A stretch of 64,000 bases of DNA from Delphinus delphis (Eukaryota; Chordata; Mammalia; Artiodactyla; Delphinidae): contig NC_082696.1 in assembly GCF_949987515.2 (NCBI RefSeq), positions 62,194,447-62,258,446 on the forward strand. Direction: 5' to 3'. Under the pieces are notes generated by a model, which was not told the DNA's origin, did no database searches, and was given only the letters and a program-made list of their open reading frames with translations. Below, in pieces: positions 12,970-23,633 of this stretch (within the stretch, counting starts at the first letter, position 1; each line of letters begins with the position of its first letter). A program made the translations under genes and the position numbers.

Positions 12970-13235
12970 CAAAGAATAGGCTCTAGAGTCAAATTCTCTG
13001 GGTTCAGATCCCGGATCTACTGCTTATTGGATCTGTGCTTCAAGGTACTTAATCTTTTTATGGCTGAGTTTTATAATCTATGGAGGAAGATAATGACTAA
13101 ATCTACCTCATAGAGTTGTGTGGAAAATGTGAGAAAATGTACATAAAGCATTTTGTACAATATCTGCATTATGACCCCATAAATGTGAGATCTATTACAA
13201 TTATTATTTATATTAGCATCATTACAGTGCTCACA
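12970..13235 (+). mobile_element. MIR SINE
   Basis: The MIR order is clear: AGGCTCTAGAGTCAAATTCT, then GGGTTCAGATCCCGG, the core around TCTACCTCATAGAGTTG, then ACATAAAGCATTTTGTACAA, with an ATTATTATT-type end. This is an old tRNA-derived SINE that is no longer active. Confidence 0.85.
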
Positions 13236-13916
13236 TGGAATATTTGTCCTTGGTATTTTAAAAACAAAATTACTTAATATTCAGTTTGAGCTGGCTGTAA
13301 AGCTCCGTTTTTTTATTAAAATGCTTCTTTGGTTTGCAGCTTCTTAGGAATTGTCTTCTGTGCAGAAAAACTCCCAAGAGCCATTGAAAAATAGAAAAGA
13401 ATCACTTGGATTTATTATTTTGATTTTACACAAATCCACACTATCTTCTTCTTGTTTAGTTAGACTGAAAATTTGTGGTAGAGACAAGTTAACGCACTAG
13501 CAGTCCAACACTATTAAAGTTTCCAGTAGCTTAAAATTAAGTGACTTTGCTTTTTGCCACAGCTTTGCCACTAACAGGCCCCCAAGCCCCGCTTGATAGT
13601 CAGGTTATCAGACAACTGTCGAGAGCCACAGTAAATGTATTCAAACCTCTGCAGAATCTCTTTCTTTCTGTCATTATTTCCATGGTCTATAAATCAATAA
13701 AAATATGGTAAATGCCTTTAGGGCATTGTAACTTGATGCTTTGGGGTGGGCTCAGTTGATGTTTAGTACTCTTTATTATAAACTCAATAAAGAGTCATTA
13801 ATGTCTTCAGTGGCTGTAGGACACTGTCTAATTCCAAATGCTGCATATTAAATCAGTGATGCTATAGAACACACCTTTCCTAAATAGCGTTGTCAATTCC
13901 TGTCTGCGTTAAAATG
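13236..13916. other. Unassigned sequence
   Basis: Mixed-composition DNA with no gene or repeat that I can name. Confidence 0.4.
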
Positions 13917-14162
13917 TTTCTTTCTTTCCCTACCTTCCTTCATTCCTTCCTTCCTTCCTTCCCTCCCTCCCTCCTTCCTTTCTTTCCCTCTCAGTTTCCT
14001 TCTTTCTCTTTTCTTTCTTTCTTTTTGTTTCTTTCTCTCTTTCTTTCTTCCTTCCTTTCTTTCTTTCTATCTTTCTCTTTCTCTGTTTCTTTCTCCCTTC
14101 CTTCTTTCCTCCCTCACTCCCTCCTTTCTTCTCTCTCTCTCTCTTCCTCCTTCCCTCCACCA
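13917..14162 (+). repeat. Long polypyrimidine (TTCC/TTTC/TC) tract
   Basis: About 245 bp are almost entirely C and T on the plus strand, as interleaved TTCC, TTTC, CCCT and TC runs with very few purines. The frames reading through it on both strands (13890-14216 plus, 13930-14175 minus) are low-complexity translations of the repeat, not genes. Mirror-symmetric parts could adopt triplex structure, and length polymorphism is likely. Confidence 0.95.
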
Positions 14163-15519
14163 TCACCTGCCCCACTTTCTCTCATTTTTGCCTTAGAGGT
14201 GGTTGTAAGGTCCTAACCTGCAATTAGTGTCGTCATTGCATTTTGTTTATAAATATTTCTTAAATGTAATAAAATCATTTTCAAGATGTTCAATTTGGAA
14301 AAATCAGGTAAATGTCTTAAAAATAAATGTGATTGAATCAGTTGTTATTACTGGGCAGTACATCCTAAGGTTCTATTCTTTAAGTTTTTCTGTATTTTTT
14401 TTTCAAATTTTTCTTAAAAGGACAACCATTCAATTACAAAAAGAAATAATAAAGCTATGAAACAAAATATGATCTAAAAAGTACTTGGTACTTAGATCTT
14501 TTATATAAATATAAGGAAGTATTATAATTTCTCTTATATGTCCTATCAAGAAATATCCAAATAATGTTTTACAAGTTACATCTCCTTTCAGGAATAAGAA
14601 TATTTTCTGCTTACACAAAACACCTCAAACTGCCTTTCAAACACGATTCTATCAATATTCACTACACTTCTTTGAGTTTATTGTATTTTTTTACCTTTAC
14701 GGTCAGAGGAAAAAAAAGTAGACAGGTTAATCATCTAAGGCCTACAAGTGAAGTCAGCTGCTCACACTCAATATCTAATTCAAATTTTATTGCCTTCAAC
14801 ATGCTGATGGAAAAGGAAATCCATCAAGGTTTATAACAATACTAATAAAGTTCTCATGTAATCACCCACATGCCAAAGAAATATATACATCCCAAGATCT
14901 TTAAGAATAACTAAAGGAAAAGCAAATTTAAATGGGTTAGTAATATTGATTTCATTCTCTTAAATGCATAGAGAGATTAAATTTTCAAAATACACTAAGG
15001 AATAAATAGAAAAGCAAGTACAGTATGCATGCAATGAGATTGCAAGTAAGAATTATATGAAGCAGTGTGTTAATGTATGATGAGTAGTAAATAAATTACA
15101 TTAAAGTGTTTGCATATTAACCTTTCTCCAAACCAGTTTTTTAGATTGTCTGAAATGAACAAGGAAAAAGATTCCTCAGCCTTTGGGATAAAACAAGACA
15201 CTGTTATTATACTCAGGGAAAAACAAAACATGAAAATATGTGACAGGAACATATAGATTTTTGTGCAAAATGAACAAAATGAATGAGCAAATATTATTGC
15301 ATAGTATTTGAGAATCACACATTATCAAGGCTGTGAAGTGAGCAACAGTGAGGAGAGGAAGAAGTAATAACCTGACAAGATTTTTGTTCTCAGGGTAGCG
15401 ATTTCCCACTCACTACAGAGTAACACTCAGGTTTGGAAAATACTGCAGCCAGAGGTTTTTTTATTATTATTATTTTACAAGACTGAGCTTTCTATTTTTG
15501 CTGTTTATTTTTTTAAATT
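14163..15519. other. Unassigned AT-rich sequence
   Basis: No gene or confident repeat is visible. The many 60-90 codon frames overlap one another on both strands and have AT-driven composition (rich in F, L, I, K, N). Confidence 0.4.
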
Positions 15520-15683
15520 AAGAGTATATTATGTGTTAGTTGACTCTTTATGTTATTGGTAAGGTTTTTGGTCAACAGTAGGCTACTAGTAGTTAAGTCA
15601 TCCAGGAGTCAAAAATTATAAGCGGATTTTCAACTATGCCAGTAGGTGCACCTAACCCCTGCATTGTTCAAGGATCAACTGTA
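15520..15683 (-). mobile_element. MER2/Tigger-type DNA transposon fragment
   Basis: The segment contains TTATTGGTAAGG, GGTCAACAGTAGGCTACTAG, AGTTAAGTC and a terminal CATTGTTCAAGGATCAACTG next to TA. This is the order of one end of the MER2 (TcMar-Tigger) non-autonomous element, read on the minus strand. Only one terminus is present, so the element is truncated. Confidence 0.75.
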
Positions 15684-15963
15684 ATTCCATGTTTATAAAA
15701 TGTAGCAAACTAGATATACATATGTATATATATTTGCATTAATATCTGTGATCACGTTTATACCTATATCTATTTAAATTAAAATATATAATTTACATAT
15801 GCATTTATAAATACAAATAGTCATTTTCTCAAATAATTTTAGATTTTTTTGCATATAACAACCATAAAATATTTTAAAAAGAAATTGTACATAGGCATTG
15901 TAAAATAATTGTTATAAAAATCATGGTTATCTCTGAAAGAGAAGTATAAATTTATATGGTGAG

Positions 15964-16175
15964 AAGACATTTGGTGCTGTTCAAAACATCTATAAGACAT
16001 TTTGTGCACAGCCAGAAAAGCTGATACTTGAAATTTGGTCCTAAAACATCCATGAACATATTTGGTCCATGCCAAATTGTTTTGGACAGGACCAAATATC
16101 AAGGTCCTTTTGATGTGGACCAAAAGTCTTATGGACAAAATGTTTTATGGTTTTTTTGGACAAGACCAAATGTCC
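15964..16175. mobile_element. Unclassified foldback (nested inverted-repeat) element
   Basis: The outer arms, 15964-16012 and 16126-16175, are imperfect inverted repeats of about 50 bp. Both read (AA/AG)GACATTTGGT near the outer tip and ACATTTTGT further in. Inner arms, about 16030-16072 and 16082-16125, are inverted copies built around ATTTGGTCC and GGACCAAAT. The whole segment could fold into one long imperfect hairpin with a small loop near 16073-16081. It looks like a MITE-like DNA transposon. I cannot name the family and see no clear target duplication. The open frames across it are by-products of the palindrome. Confidence 0.65.
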
Positions 16176-16588
16176 TGAAAGGATTTATATATAAACATAA
16201 AAATAGTAATATAATAATCTGCATCAAAATGGACATATTATTCTGTTTAAAACTGTGGGAAAACAAATTTTCTTTCTGTTAAGCAAGAGACAATATGAAT
16301 CAAGATATATTTTTAACTTTATGCTCTTTTATCATTAATTTCAGTTCTAGAAGCCTATCCTAAAAAAAATCAAAACCCACTTAAAAAAAACACATATACA
16401 TCATATTGCTCATTGCAACTGTGTTTATAAAAGTTATAAATAATATAATTTCAAACAACAGTTTAATGATCAAAGAAAGATTGTTCAGAAAGATGGTGGA
16501 ACTTTATCTTCCATTGGAATTAAGTTTTCAAATATATTTACTCACCTGGGGAAATGTTATTAACTTCATATATGAGAAGATTATTTAA
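16176..16588. other. Unassigned AT-rich sequence
   Basis: No gene or repeat is recognised between the foldback element and the tRNA-derived insertion. Confidence 0.4.
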
Positions 16589-16603
16589 CAAAATGGTATG
16601 TAC

Positions 16604-16639
16604 TGGGGGTAGAGCTCAGGGGTACAGCATTTGACTGCA
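16604..16639 (+). pseudogene. Retrocopied 5' half of tRNA-Cys(GCA)
   Basis: The insert starts GGGGGTAGAGCTCAGGGG at 16605 and ends ATTTGACTGCA. From memory this is the 5' half of a mammalian tRNA-Cys with anticodon GCA: acceptor 5' strand, D arm and anticodon stem up to the anticodon, with two apparent substitutions. The 3' half, B box and CCA end are absent. It is bracketed by an identical 15-bp duplication, CAAAATGGTATGTAC, at 16589-16603 and 16638-16652. The last bases of the tRNA part overlap the right copy. No poly-A tail follows. This is the signature of L1-mediated insertion of a truncated tRNA (a tailless retropseudogene). It cannot give a functional tRNA. Confidence 0.85.
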
Positions 16640-16652
16640 AAATGGTATGTAC

Positions 16653-18516
16653 ATTTGTTAAATGAAAATTGCAAGCTATAGAATAATGGGTACAATACGG
16701 TATCATAAGTAAAAACCCCTGTATAGTATTTATCTGTGCCTTTTTATATTGATTTGTAAAAACATAGAAATATGTTTGGAATGGTAACAGTAAATATTTT
16801 TAATTTATTTTATGAAGCACCGTATTAAAAAGAAGGGGAAATAATTAACTTTTCCTTTATATATATGTATATTGTTTGTTCGTTGCAAGCATGTATTAAA
16901 GAAAATATATAGTTATCCAAATTTTTAAAACTACTATGAATATATGCACAAATATACATAAATTTTAAAAAATGAAGTAATTTGTCACAAAACATTAATA
17001 AAATTATTGATTAATTTTCTTTTTTATTTTCAGGGTTTTTGCTAATTTCTCAGTTATTATGTATTACTTTTAAAATATTATTTTGTCAGAATGGTAACAT
17101 CCCAAATTTGTGTTTGAAGCAACAGATAGCAACCTAAAGATTTTAATTCATATAGACATCCATACACATCTATATATAATTTCCAGAAGAAAAAGCTAGA
17201 ACTAAAACCTAATATTGAAAGTGGTTATTTTAATGTCAGGGATATAGATAATTTACTCCTTTATACACTGTCTGTAATGAATATTTTATACACTTAGCCA
17301 TTATTTATTTTATAAACAATTCAATTTATTTTCATTTTTAAAATGAGCTTATGAATAAAACAGTAATGCAGTTGTGAATACCCAAACTGTACCATCTAGT
17401 TGTACTTTTCAAGAGCTAAAGGACATACAGCGATCTATCATAAAGCATAGATTTCTCGTTTGTCTGAAAAAACAATATCCAAATTTACAACAATAAGCAA
17501 GTGTCAGTCATGCCTCAACCAGATCAAAGTTGACAGACAAGCCCCAGAGCAGGTGGATTGCTTCAATTATATGCCATCTATGATGAATACAAAATACGTT
17601 CTAAAAGCTTTCTGGAAATCTGTGGGATGCTGGCTCTAGCTCAGAGCAATATGACACTGATGATGAAGCTTGGGCAAGATAAAAGTTCCAAAAAAAAGAC
17701 AAGGCATTGTTTTTTGTGACCTTTGGTTTGGCAACAATTTAACTATAAATGCAACAGCTGGCCACTGAAAGGATGGTATCAGGACCAGTTGAAGGGTGCT
17801 GAGAATGGACGCTATTGGCAGGCCGCCTATGTATTTGAGATGAAATAAGCCCAGCAACTGGACATTTTAGCAGCTGGCCAGACAAAGGATATTGTTCAGA
17901 TATTTAACAGCTGATAATTGAGCATTCTAGTAATATTTGTTGAAAAAAAGCTGGTTACCAAATGGGTTGACAATCGATATTCAAAGTTTGAGAGAAGGCT
18001 TTATGGGAAGATAAGCCAAGAAGCCTGAGATTGCCATTACCTCAACTCTTTCAGGAAGACTTTCAAAAAGATTAGACTAGAGATTCCATAGTATAAAATG
18101 AAATGGATCATTCTTTAACTCCAACATTGAATAGTCATTTTATACTCTTTGGCCTTATCTTCACTCCAAACCAATCCTCTTGCCATAATGTAATTCATTT
18201 CTTATTTATTGACATTTCACTTTTTCCTAAATTGATAATACTCTGTGATATACCTTATTAAACATTCTTTTTGTAATCTTACAATGCAAAAGTGTGCCTA
18301 CTGTTTATCAATTAACATATTTAACTGTTTAATAAGTCCATTTAGTTAAAAATATATGAAACACTTGAAAGAGCATTCACTCATAAAATAAAGTAAGGAA
18401 AAATATAAACATTTAATTGACAGTAAAGATGATATCATCTTGCTTTACTGGAGATACACTTAAATAGAGTAGAAAGATGTGGCAATTTAAAATCTCTCTC
18501 TACAACTTTGGTTTTC
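16653..18516. other. Unassigned sequence
   Basis: AT-rich to about 17460. A more balanced segment then runs to about 18060. I tried to read that segment as a processed pseudogene in all frames and recognised no family. It has frequent stops. Confidence 0.4.
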
Positions 18517-18529
18517 AAAATTTAAACTA

Positions 18530-18735
18530 GGGCTTCCCTGGTGGCGCAGTTGTTGAGAGTCTGCCTGCCGATGCAGGGGACATGGGTTCGTGCCCCGGTC
18601 CAGGAAGATCCCACATGCCGCAGAGCGGCTAGGCCTGTGAGCCATGGCCGCTGAGCCTGAGCGTCCGGAGCCTGTGCTCTGCAACAGGAGAGGCCACAAC
18701 AATGAGAGGCCCGCATACCGCAAAAAAAAAAAAAA
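18530..18735 (+). mobile_element. CHR SINE, short form
   Basis: A complete short-form copy begins GGGCTTCCCTGGTGGCGCAG and includes a B-box-like GGTTCGTGCCCC near 18585. It ends with GGCCCGCATACCGC and an A13-14 tail. An exact 13-bp target duplication, AAAATTTAAACTA, lies at 18517-18529 and 18732-18744, and part of it merges with the tail. The tRNA-derived head is followed by the CHR-specific body. Both reverse-strand frames over it are meaningless. Confidence 0.95.
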
Positions 18736-18744
18736 TTTAAACTA

Positions 18745-18965
18745 TACCTTATAATTTTTACATTACTTTGAAAGTTTTGGTGTGATGCAATGACTATTTA
18801 TTTTTAAAATTAAGACTCATCATGATATATATTCGCACTGGTTTACAAACCCAAGGATTAAATAAATATAATAACACTGAATATGGATTATCATGCAGAT
18901 ACTTGCGATTTGTTTTTATATACCTAGCTTTTTAAACATTTTCTAATTAAAAAATCATTTTGACT
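18745..18965. other. Unassigned AT-rich spacer between two SINEs
   Basis: Nothing is recognisable in this short spacer. Confidence 0.5.
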
Positions 18966-18980
18966 CAAACTCACTATTTT

Positions 18981-19309
18981 TCTAATTTATTTATTTTATT
19001 TACTTATTTTTGGCTGTGTTGGGTCTTCGTTGCTGTGCGCGGGCTTTCTCTAGTTGTGGCGAGTGGGGTCTACTCTTCGTTGCGGTGCGTGGCTTCTCAT
19101 TGCAGTGGCTTCTCTTGTTGCGGAGCACGGGCTTTAGGTGCACCGGCTTCAGTAGTTGTGGCTTGCAGGCTCCAGAGCACAGGCTCAGTAGTTGTGGCGC
19201 ATGGGCTTAGCTGCTCTGCAGCATGTGGGATCTTCCTAGACCGGGTCTTGAACCCATGTCCCCTGCATCGGCAGGCAGATTCTTAACCACTGCACCACCA
19301 GGGAAGCCC
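18981..19309 (-). mobile_element. CHR SINE, long form
   Basis: On the minus strand it runs from GGGGCTTCCCTGGTGGTGCA at 19309 through the tRNA-like head with a GGTTCAAGACCC B-box-like motif. The extended body (CCGCAACGAAGAGTAGACCC) follows, with an A-rich tail containing AAATAAATA. The target duplication is CAAACTCACTATTTT at 18966-18980 and CAAACTCACTACTTT at 19310-19324, with one mismatch. This is the best-preserved long form in the window and serves as reference for the deleted copy at 11277. Confidence 0.95.
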
Positions 19310-19324
19310 CAAACTCACTACTTT

Positions 19325-20580
19325 AAAGTTGTCCTCTAGCATCTATCAAGGATGTTTTCTTCTAAGAAACGTTCTATAAAACCATAATTGTTTAAAGAAT
19401 CTGGTGAAATTTGATTACAGCAATTCCCACCGACTTAACTTGTAGAGATTTCTGACTTATTCTCTGATTTGAATACCTAATGAATTTCCCAGGACTTGAA
19501 GCCAAATGAAACACAACATACAAAGTTAAGAGGCAAATAAAGAGAGCTCTCATCCTGTCTTATTTTATCTGTTACATGCACCATATTGAAAACAAAGGTC
19601 AGATTGTGAGAGAACAATTATCTATTAGTCTGAAAGGACATATAGGCAGAACAATGAATGTAGAGACATTAAACAGAAAAAGAGTTCAAATCCATGAAAT
19701 GGTGATTTGAGGTCTTTAGGGTTTAATGAGCATTGGAAAGAGTTTATAAGATTTGTTCAAGTGGGGTCATGTTTCACTATAAAATTCATGCTGGCCAACA
19801 AAAGAAGGAAAGAAGAAAACCCTTCTTGCTTGCCTTAAAAAAATTCCATGATCCTTAAAATACCTAAATATTTGTGAAAAATAGAACGTCCTGAATGATA
19901 ATGTCTCCATTTTCCATATTCTTTTTCAAATCATAAAATTTAGAATAATTGTACTTTCAGACTCTTTCAAGGCAAACCCTTAATAATTTTTTCCATTTTA
20001 CAGAAACAATATAGACTACGTTTAAAAAAACACTATAAGCGTGTATGTTGTGTGTGTTTGTAAACTTATCCATATGTTTATGTGCATACATACATGTGTA
20101 TTCACCTATCTACCTACTTTCAGAAAGATAATTGGTTAGTGTCCAGAATTCTTAAAATATCCAATCATTTTTGTCTCACAAAAGTTATCAGAAGTTTATT
20201 GTTTATTAAGCTTTTTTAATACCTTCTTGGTGTTAGTAGAAATAATAATTAAGAAAAGAAAATTGTTTATGAAGAGTTTTTTTGATTATCTCTTTCCATT
20301 ATTGAAAGACTTTGATGTCTTCAAAACACAAACTAGTGTAAGAATTTTAGGGTCATTATTATTTTATACTTCCCCTTGGTTTGTAAATCAGCTATCTTAC
20401 GACCTTACAAATGATGTTATTTTCCTAGTGTGAAATTGTTTAAAATACGATTCTATTTCTTCCTAACTTAGAAAAAGTATATATTGAACAGCCATACTAT
20501 TTTATTAAATATATTTTAAGAAAGAAAATAATTTTTGCCTTACAGTTTATGAGTGTATATTTTATTATTTTGTCTTCATG
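19325..20580. other. Unassigned AT-rich sequence
   Basis: No gene or confident repeat is visible. A loose run of TGTG and ATACATA motifs occurs near 20040-20110. Confidence 0.4.
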
Positions 20581-20690
20581 GCTATATGCATAATATTATT
20601 ATCCCTATTTACTGATAAGAAAATTGGGAAAGATTAGAGATGTTGACTCATCCAAGGGAATATGTGCTTGAGTGAACACTCAAGTTCAAA
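20581..20690 (-). mobile_element. MIR SINE fragment
   Basis: ATTATTATCCCTATTTACTG followed by ATAAGAAAATTGGGAAAGA and a 'gactcatccaaggg' phrase is the MIR core read in reverse. Both ends are eroded. Confidence 0.65.
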
Positions 20691-20837
20691 TGTTCTTTTT
20701 ACTTACAGAAAATTATAATAATGAGCTCAGATTTTCTGGATTTCATCAATTATAAAACAAAAAATATTTTGTTATACGTAACTAATAAAATTCATTTTAC
20801 AAGAGAATTCTAGTAGAACAGAAATTAATAAAAGTTC

Positions 20838-20930
20838 TTCATATTAAGATATGAAAATTAAGACCTAGGTAGGTAAGTGACTTGCTAGAATTCCAGCTAT
20901 AGATAGTGCCATAGGCAGGATAGTTACCAT
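20838..20930 (-). mobile_element. Possible MIR fragment
   Basis: AAATTAAGACCTAGGTAGG followed by AAGTGACTTGCTAGAATTCC resembles another reverse MIR core piece. It is short and diverged. Confidence 0.4.
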
Positions 20931-22027
20931 GATTTCTTAACGCTTAGCACTCAACTTTTTCAATTAGTCTGTCACCTCTTGTCTCTTATACTAAGTATAC
21001 ATGCAGTATGATATACAATACATTAAGAATAGTCTATTAAATTCAGGCCCCAAATTTTAGTTTTCATTATTCCTCATGCTTTACATGTCCCAAGGTAAAT
21101 ATGGTGAACAAAATTCAGTAAAATAGAAGTTCAAAAACAGATATTTAATACATATCCCTCAGTTTAATTGACCTATAACTCAATAAATTTTCAATCCAAG
21201 ATCAGAAACTTGAAACATATAATCACTTTTAACTGCTCCCTACTTTCCTCTTCTGAGCCATCCATCTGTATTTCTACTTTGGAGAAAAGTAGAGAAAATT
21301 AATGTGACTGTGAATCAAAATGATACATATGAAAGAAACAGAGCACAATCTTTGTGGCTTTTGTACTGACTTTTTGGGTTGAAAGAAGGAAAATACAATA
21401 ACTGAGTTTCATTTCTTGCCTTACTCCCATTTAAACTTCAAAACTATCTTTGACATTAAAAAGACACAGGAATCTCTTGATACCTTGTAATAAAGGGAAA
21501 ATTGCTCCTTAAAATCTGCATGGTAAATCTTATACACACCTAATCAGAGATTATAATAAAACAGAATAAACCACCTTTGTATTAGAATTAGCAGTATTAT
21601 TACATCCATAAATTATGACAATAACTTTTTTAAGTAGAAAAAGAGACCAATGTGATTTACATGTAAACCCTTTGGAAATTATGATTCAGTGCTGAAGATC
21701 TGAGGAATTTTGCACCTATAACAAAGTTTAACAGTCAACCATTCAATTTAAAGGAAAATGCATTCTTTACATCTATCACTCAAAACACATCAAAGGTGAA
21801 GCAATACCGAACCCCCAACATTTCTTCTTATATCGTCTACAGGATTGGACTCATTTTATCCAGACTACACTGTAGAGCCTATTTTCTCCATCTTAAATTT
21901 TTCTTTCTCGGTTCCCAGCTCATAGGACTTTCATCCTCTCTTCCCCAACAAGGCCCTCATAGTTCTTTTATATACAAATTAAATGTAAGTGTTTCCCATT
22001 CTTTTCCTGGCATTGTAGAAGGTGGAT
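20931..22027. other. Unassigned sequence
   Basis: AT-rich DNA with no gene or repeat that I can support. The frame at 21796-22029 runs into the GAAA microsatellite and shows no family resemblance. Confidence 0.4.
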
Positions 22028-22031
22028 GAAA

Positions 22032-22076
<45 letters not shown>

Positions 22077-22080
22077 AGGA

Positions 22081-22120
<40 letters not shown>

Positions 22121-22134
22121 GAAAGAAAGAAAAA
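22028..22134 (+). repeat. GAAA tetranucleotide microsatellite
   Basis: About 25 near-perfect GAAA units (AAAG in another phase) span roughly 105 bp, with one GAAGG interruption near 22075 and a few at the right end. The long reverse-strand frames across it are repeat translations (FLSFFLSF). Confidence 0.97.
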
Positions 22135-23244
22135 GATCTGTGAGCATTGCTTGGAGGCCAAAGAGTGACTAGCAGGAACACTGTCTTGCATGCTTGAAAG
22201 ATGGCAATCAACATTACACAGTGGCAAAAAATGATAAAAGGTGTCACAAAGTATTTGAAGGCAGAAATGCATGAAATAAACTTGTAGGATGAGAAGGAGA
22301 TATGAAACAATGTTATTAGTGGGTGTCTGTTTGCAACGACCTCTCTTTGATGAGAAAGAGAAGAGCTCAGAGAGAGTTTGTCAGTTTGCAAGCAAAATAG
22401 CAAGATTTTAGAGAAATGTCAGAAATTCATGGCTTTGCAATGTTGGAAAAGCCAACCAATTTTAGACTCCAAACAATAAGAAAATAACATAAAATTTTTA
22501 AGGGGAAAAAAAAAGGATTGATTTAGGGGCATGATATCACTTATATTATTAAAACCCAGAAACTGATAAAAGTCTTTCAGACAAAGACCAATTAAGGATC
22601 TAGGAACAACCAAATCCTTTCAATCAGACAAAATGACTCAGGGAAGGAAAACAGGAATACTGACAGTCCCACCAAAGTTAGATAAGCTCTAGGGATAGGC
22701 AAACACAATTGTATAAGGTGGAACAAAGATGGGGATGCAAAAGCAAACAAATATACTGCTTCTGGAAATTATGTCCCCCCAAAAAACTGTGGGCTTGTTA
22801 TTTAGCAATGGACTTCGCTAAGTATTTTTGTGAGGTGTACTGCTAAATGATGCACTGACATGGGCCAGTAAAAGAGAAAGGTTACTATTGAAGACTTAAA
22901 ATTATCTTTAAACCCCTAATAGACCAGGGGCAGGAAACAAACTGAAAATGCTCTCCTCCACCCATTCCTTAAAGGCCCCTTCAGATAGGGTCAAGTACAA
23001 CGTGGAAGAATGAACAATTCCCAGAATGCAGCACCATGAGAAAGCTGATGTATTACAATAAATTGCAACCATATATATTTGGGGAAAAACAGCTTACATT
23101 TTCATTTCAAGTCTATGATGTGAGACTCATACTGGTTTTAGCAAGTTTAATGATGTGTTTCAACTTGGTGAAGTCGAAATAAGAATTGGTTTAGTTTTTC
23201 TCCAATTACTGTCTTAAGAGGGTTCTCAATAGAATTTAAATTTA
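22135..23244. other. Unassigned sequence
   Basis: No gene or repeat is recognised. Confidence 0.4.
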
Positions 23245-23350
23245 AGCTTCACAAAGACAGACATTTTTGTTTGTTTTGTTTACAGGTGTGTCCTCAACAG
23301 CTAGAGCAATTCCTGCTACAAATACTCTCTGACTAAAGGAATCAATAAAT
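23245..23350 (+). mobile_element. L2-type 3' end fragment
   Basis: AAGCTTCACAAAGACAGAC, then TTTGTTTACAGGTGTGTCCT, then CAACAGCTAGAGCAATTCCT and a final GGAATCAATAAATAC follow the L2 3' end order ('...agcgcctagcacagtgcctgg...tcaataaat'). Confidence 0.5.
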
Positions 23351-23421
23351 ACTCTTAAATTTTGCTTTGTTCCCCTCCAATTATATCGTGTACAGATCCC
23401 ATAAATTTTGAGGCTCTTTCT

Positions 23422-23621
23422 TTTTTTTTGCGGTATGCGGGGCTCTCACTGTTGTGGCCTCTCCCATTGCGGAGCACAGGCTCCGTACGCGCAGGCTCAG
23501 CGGCCATGGCTCACGGGCCCAGACGCTCCGCGGCATGTGGGATCCTTCCGCACCGAGGCACGAACCCGTGACCCCTGCATCGGCAGGCAGACTCTCAACC
23601 ACTGCGCCATCAGGAAAGCCC
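23422..23621 (-). mobile_element. CHR SINE, short form
   Basis: A complete minus-strand copy: a T-run at 23421-23429 is the A tail, followed by GCGGTATGCGGGGCTCTCAC, ending TCAGGAAAGCCC. The target duplication is GAGGCTCTTTCT at 23410-23421 and GAGGCTTTTTCT at 23622-23633, with one mismatch. The overlapping frames on both strands are SINE translations. Confidence 0.95.
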
Positions 23622-23633
23622 GAGGCTTTTTCT

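Noticed and set aside
13890..14216. 108-codon serine/phenylalanine/proline-rich frame
   Set aside because: It is a direct translation of the polypyrimidine tract.
16605..16639. Functional tRNA-Cys gene
   Set aside because: Only the 5' half is present. The T arm, 3' acceptor strand and B box are missing.
17480..18060. Possible processed pseudogene
   Set aside because: Composition is more balanced than its surroundings, but no frame gives a recognisable protein and I see no poly-A tail or target duplication.
21957..22403. 148-codon minus-strand open frame
   Set aside because: Much of it is FLSFFLSF repeat translated from the GAAA microsatellite, and the remainder matches nothing known.
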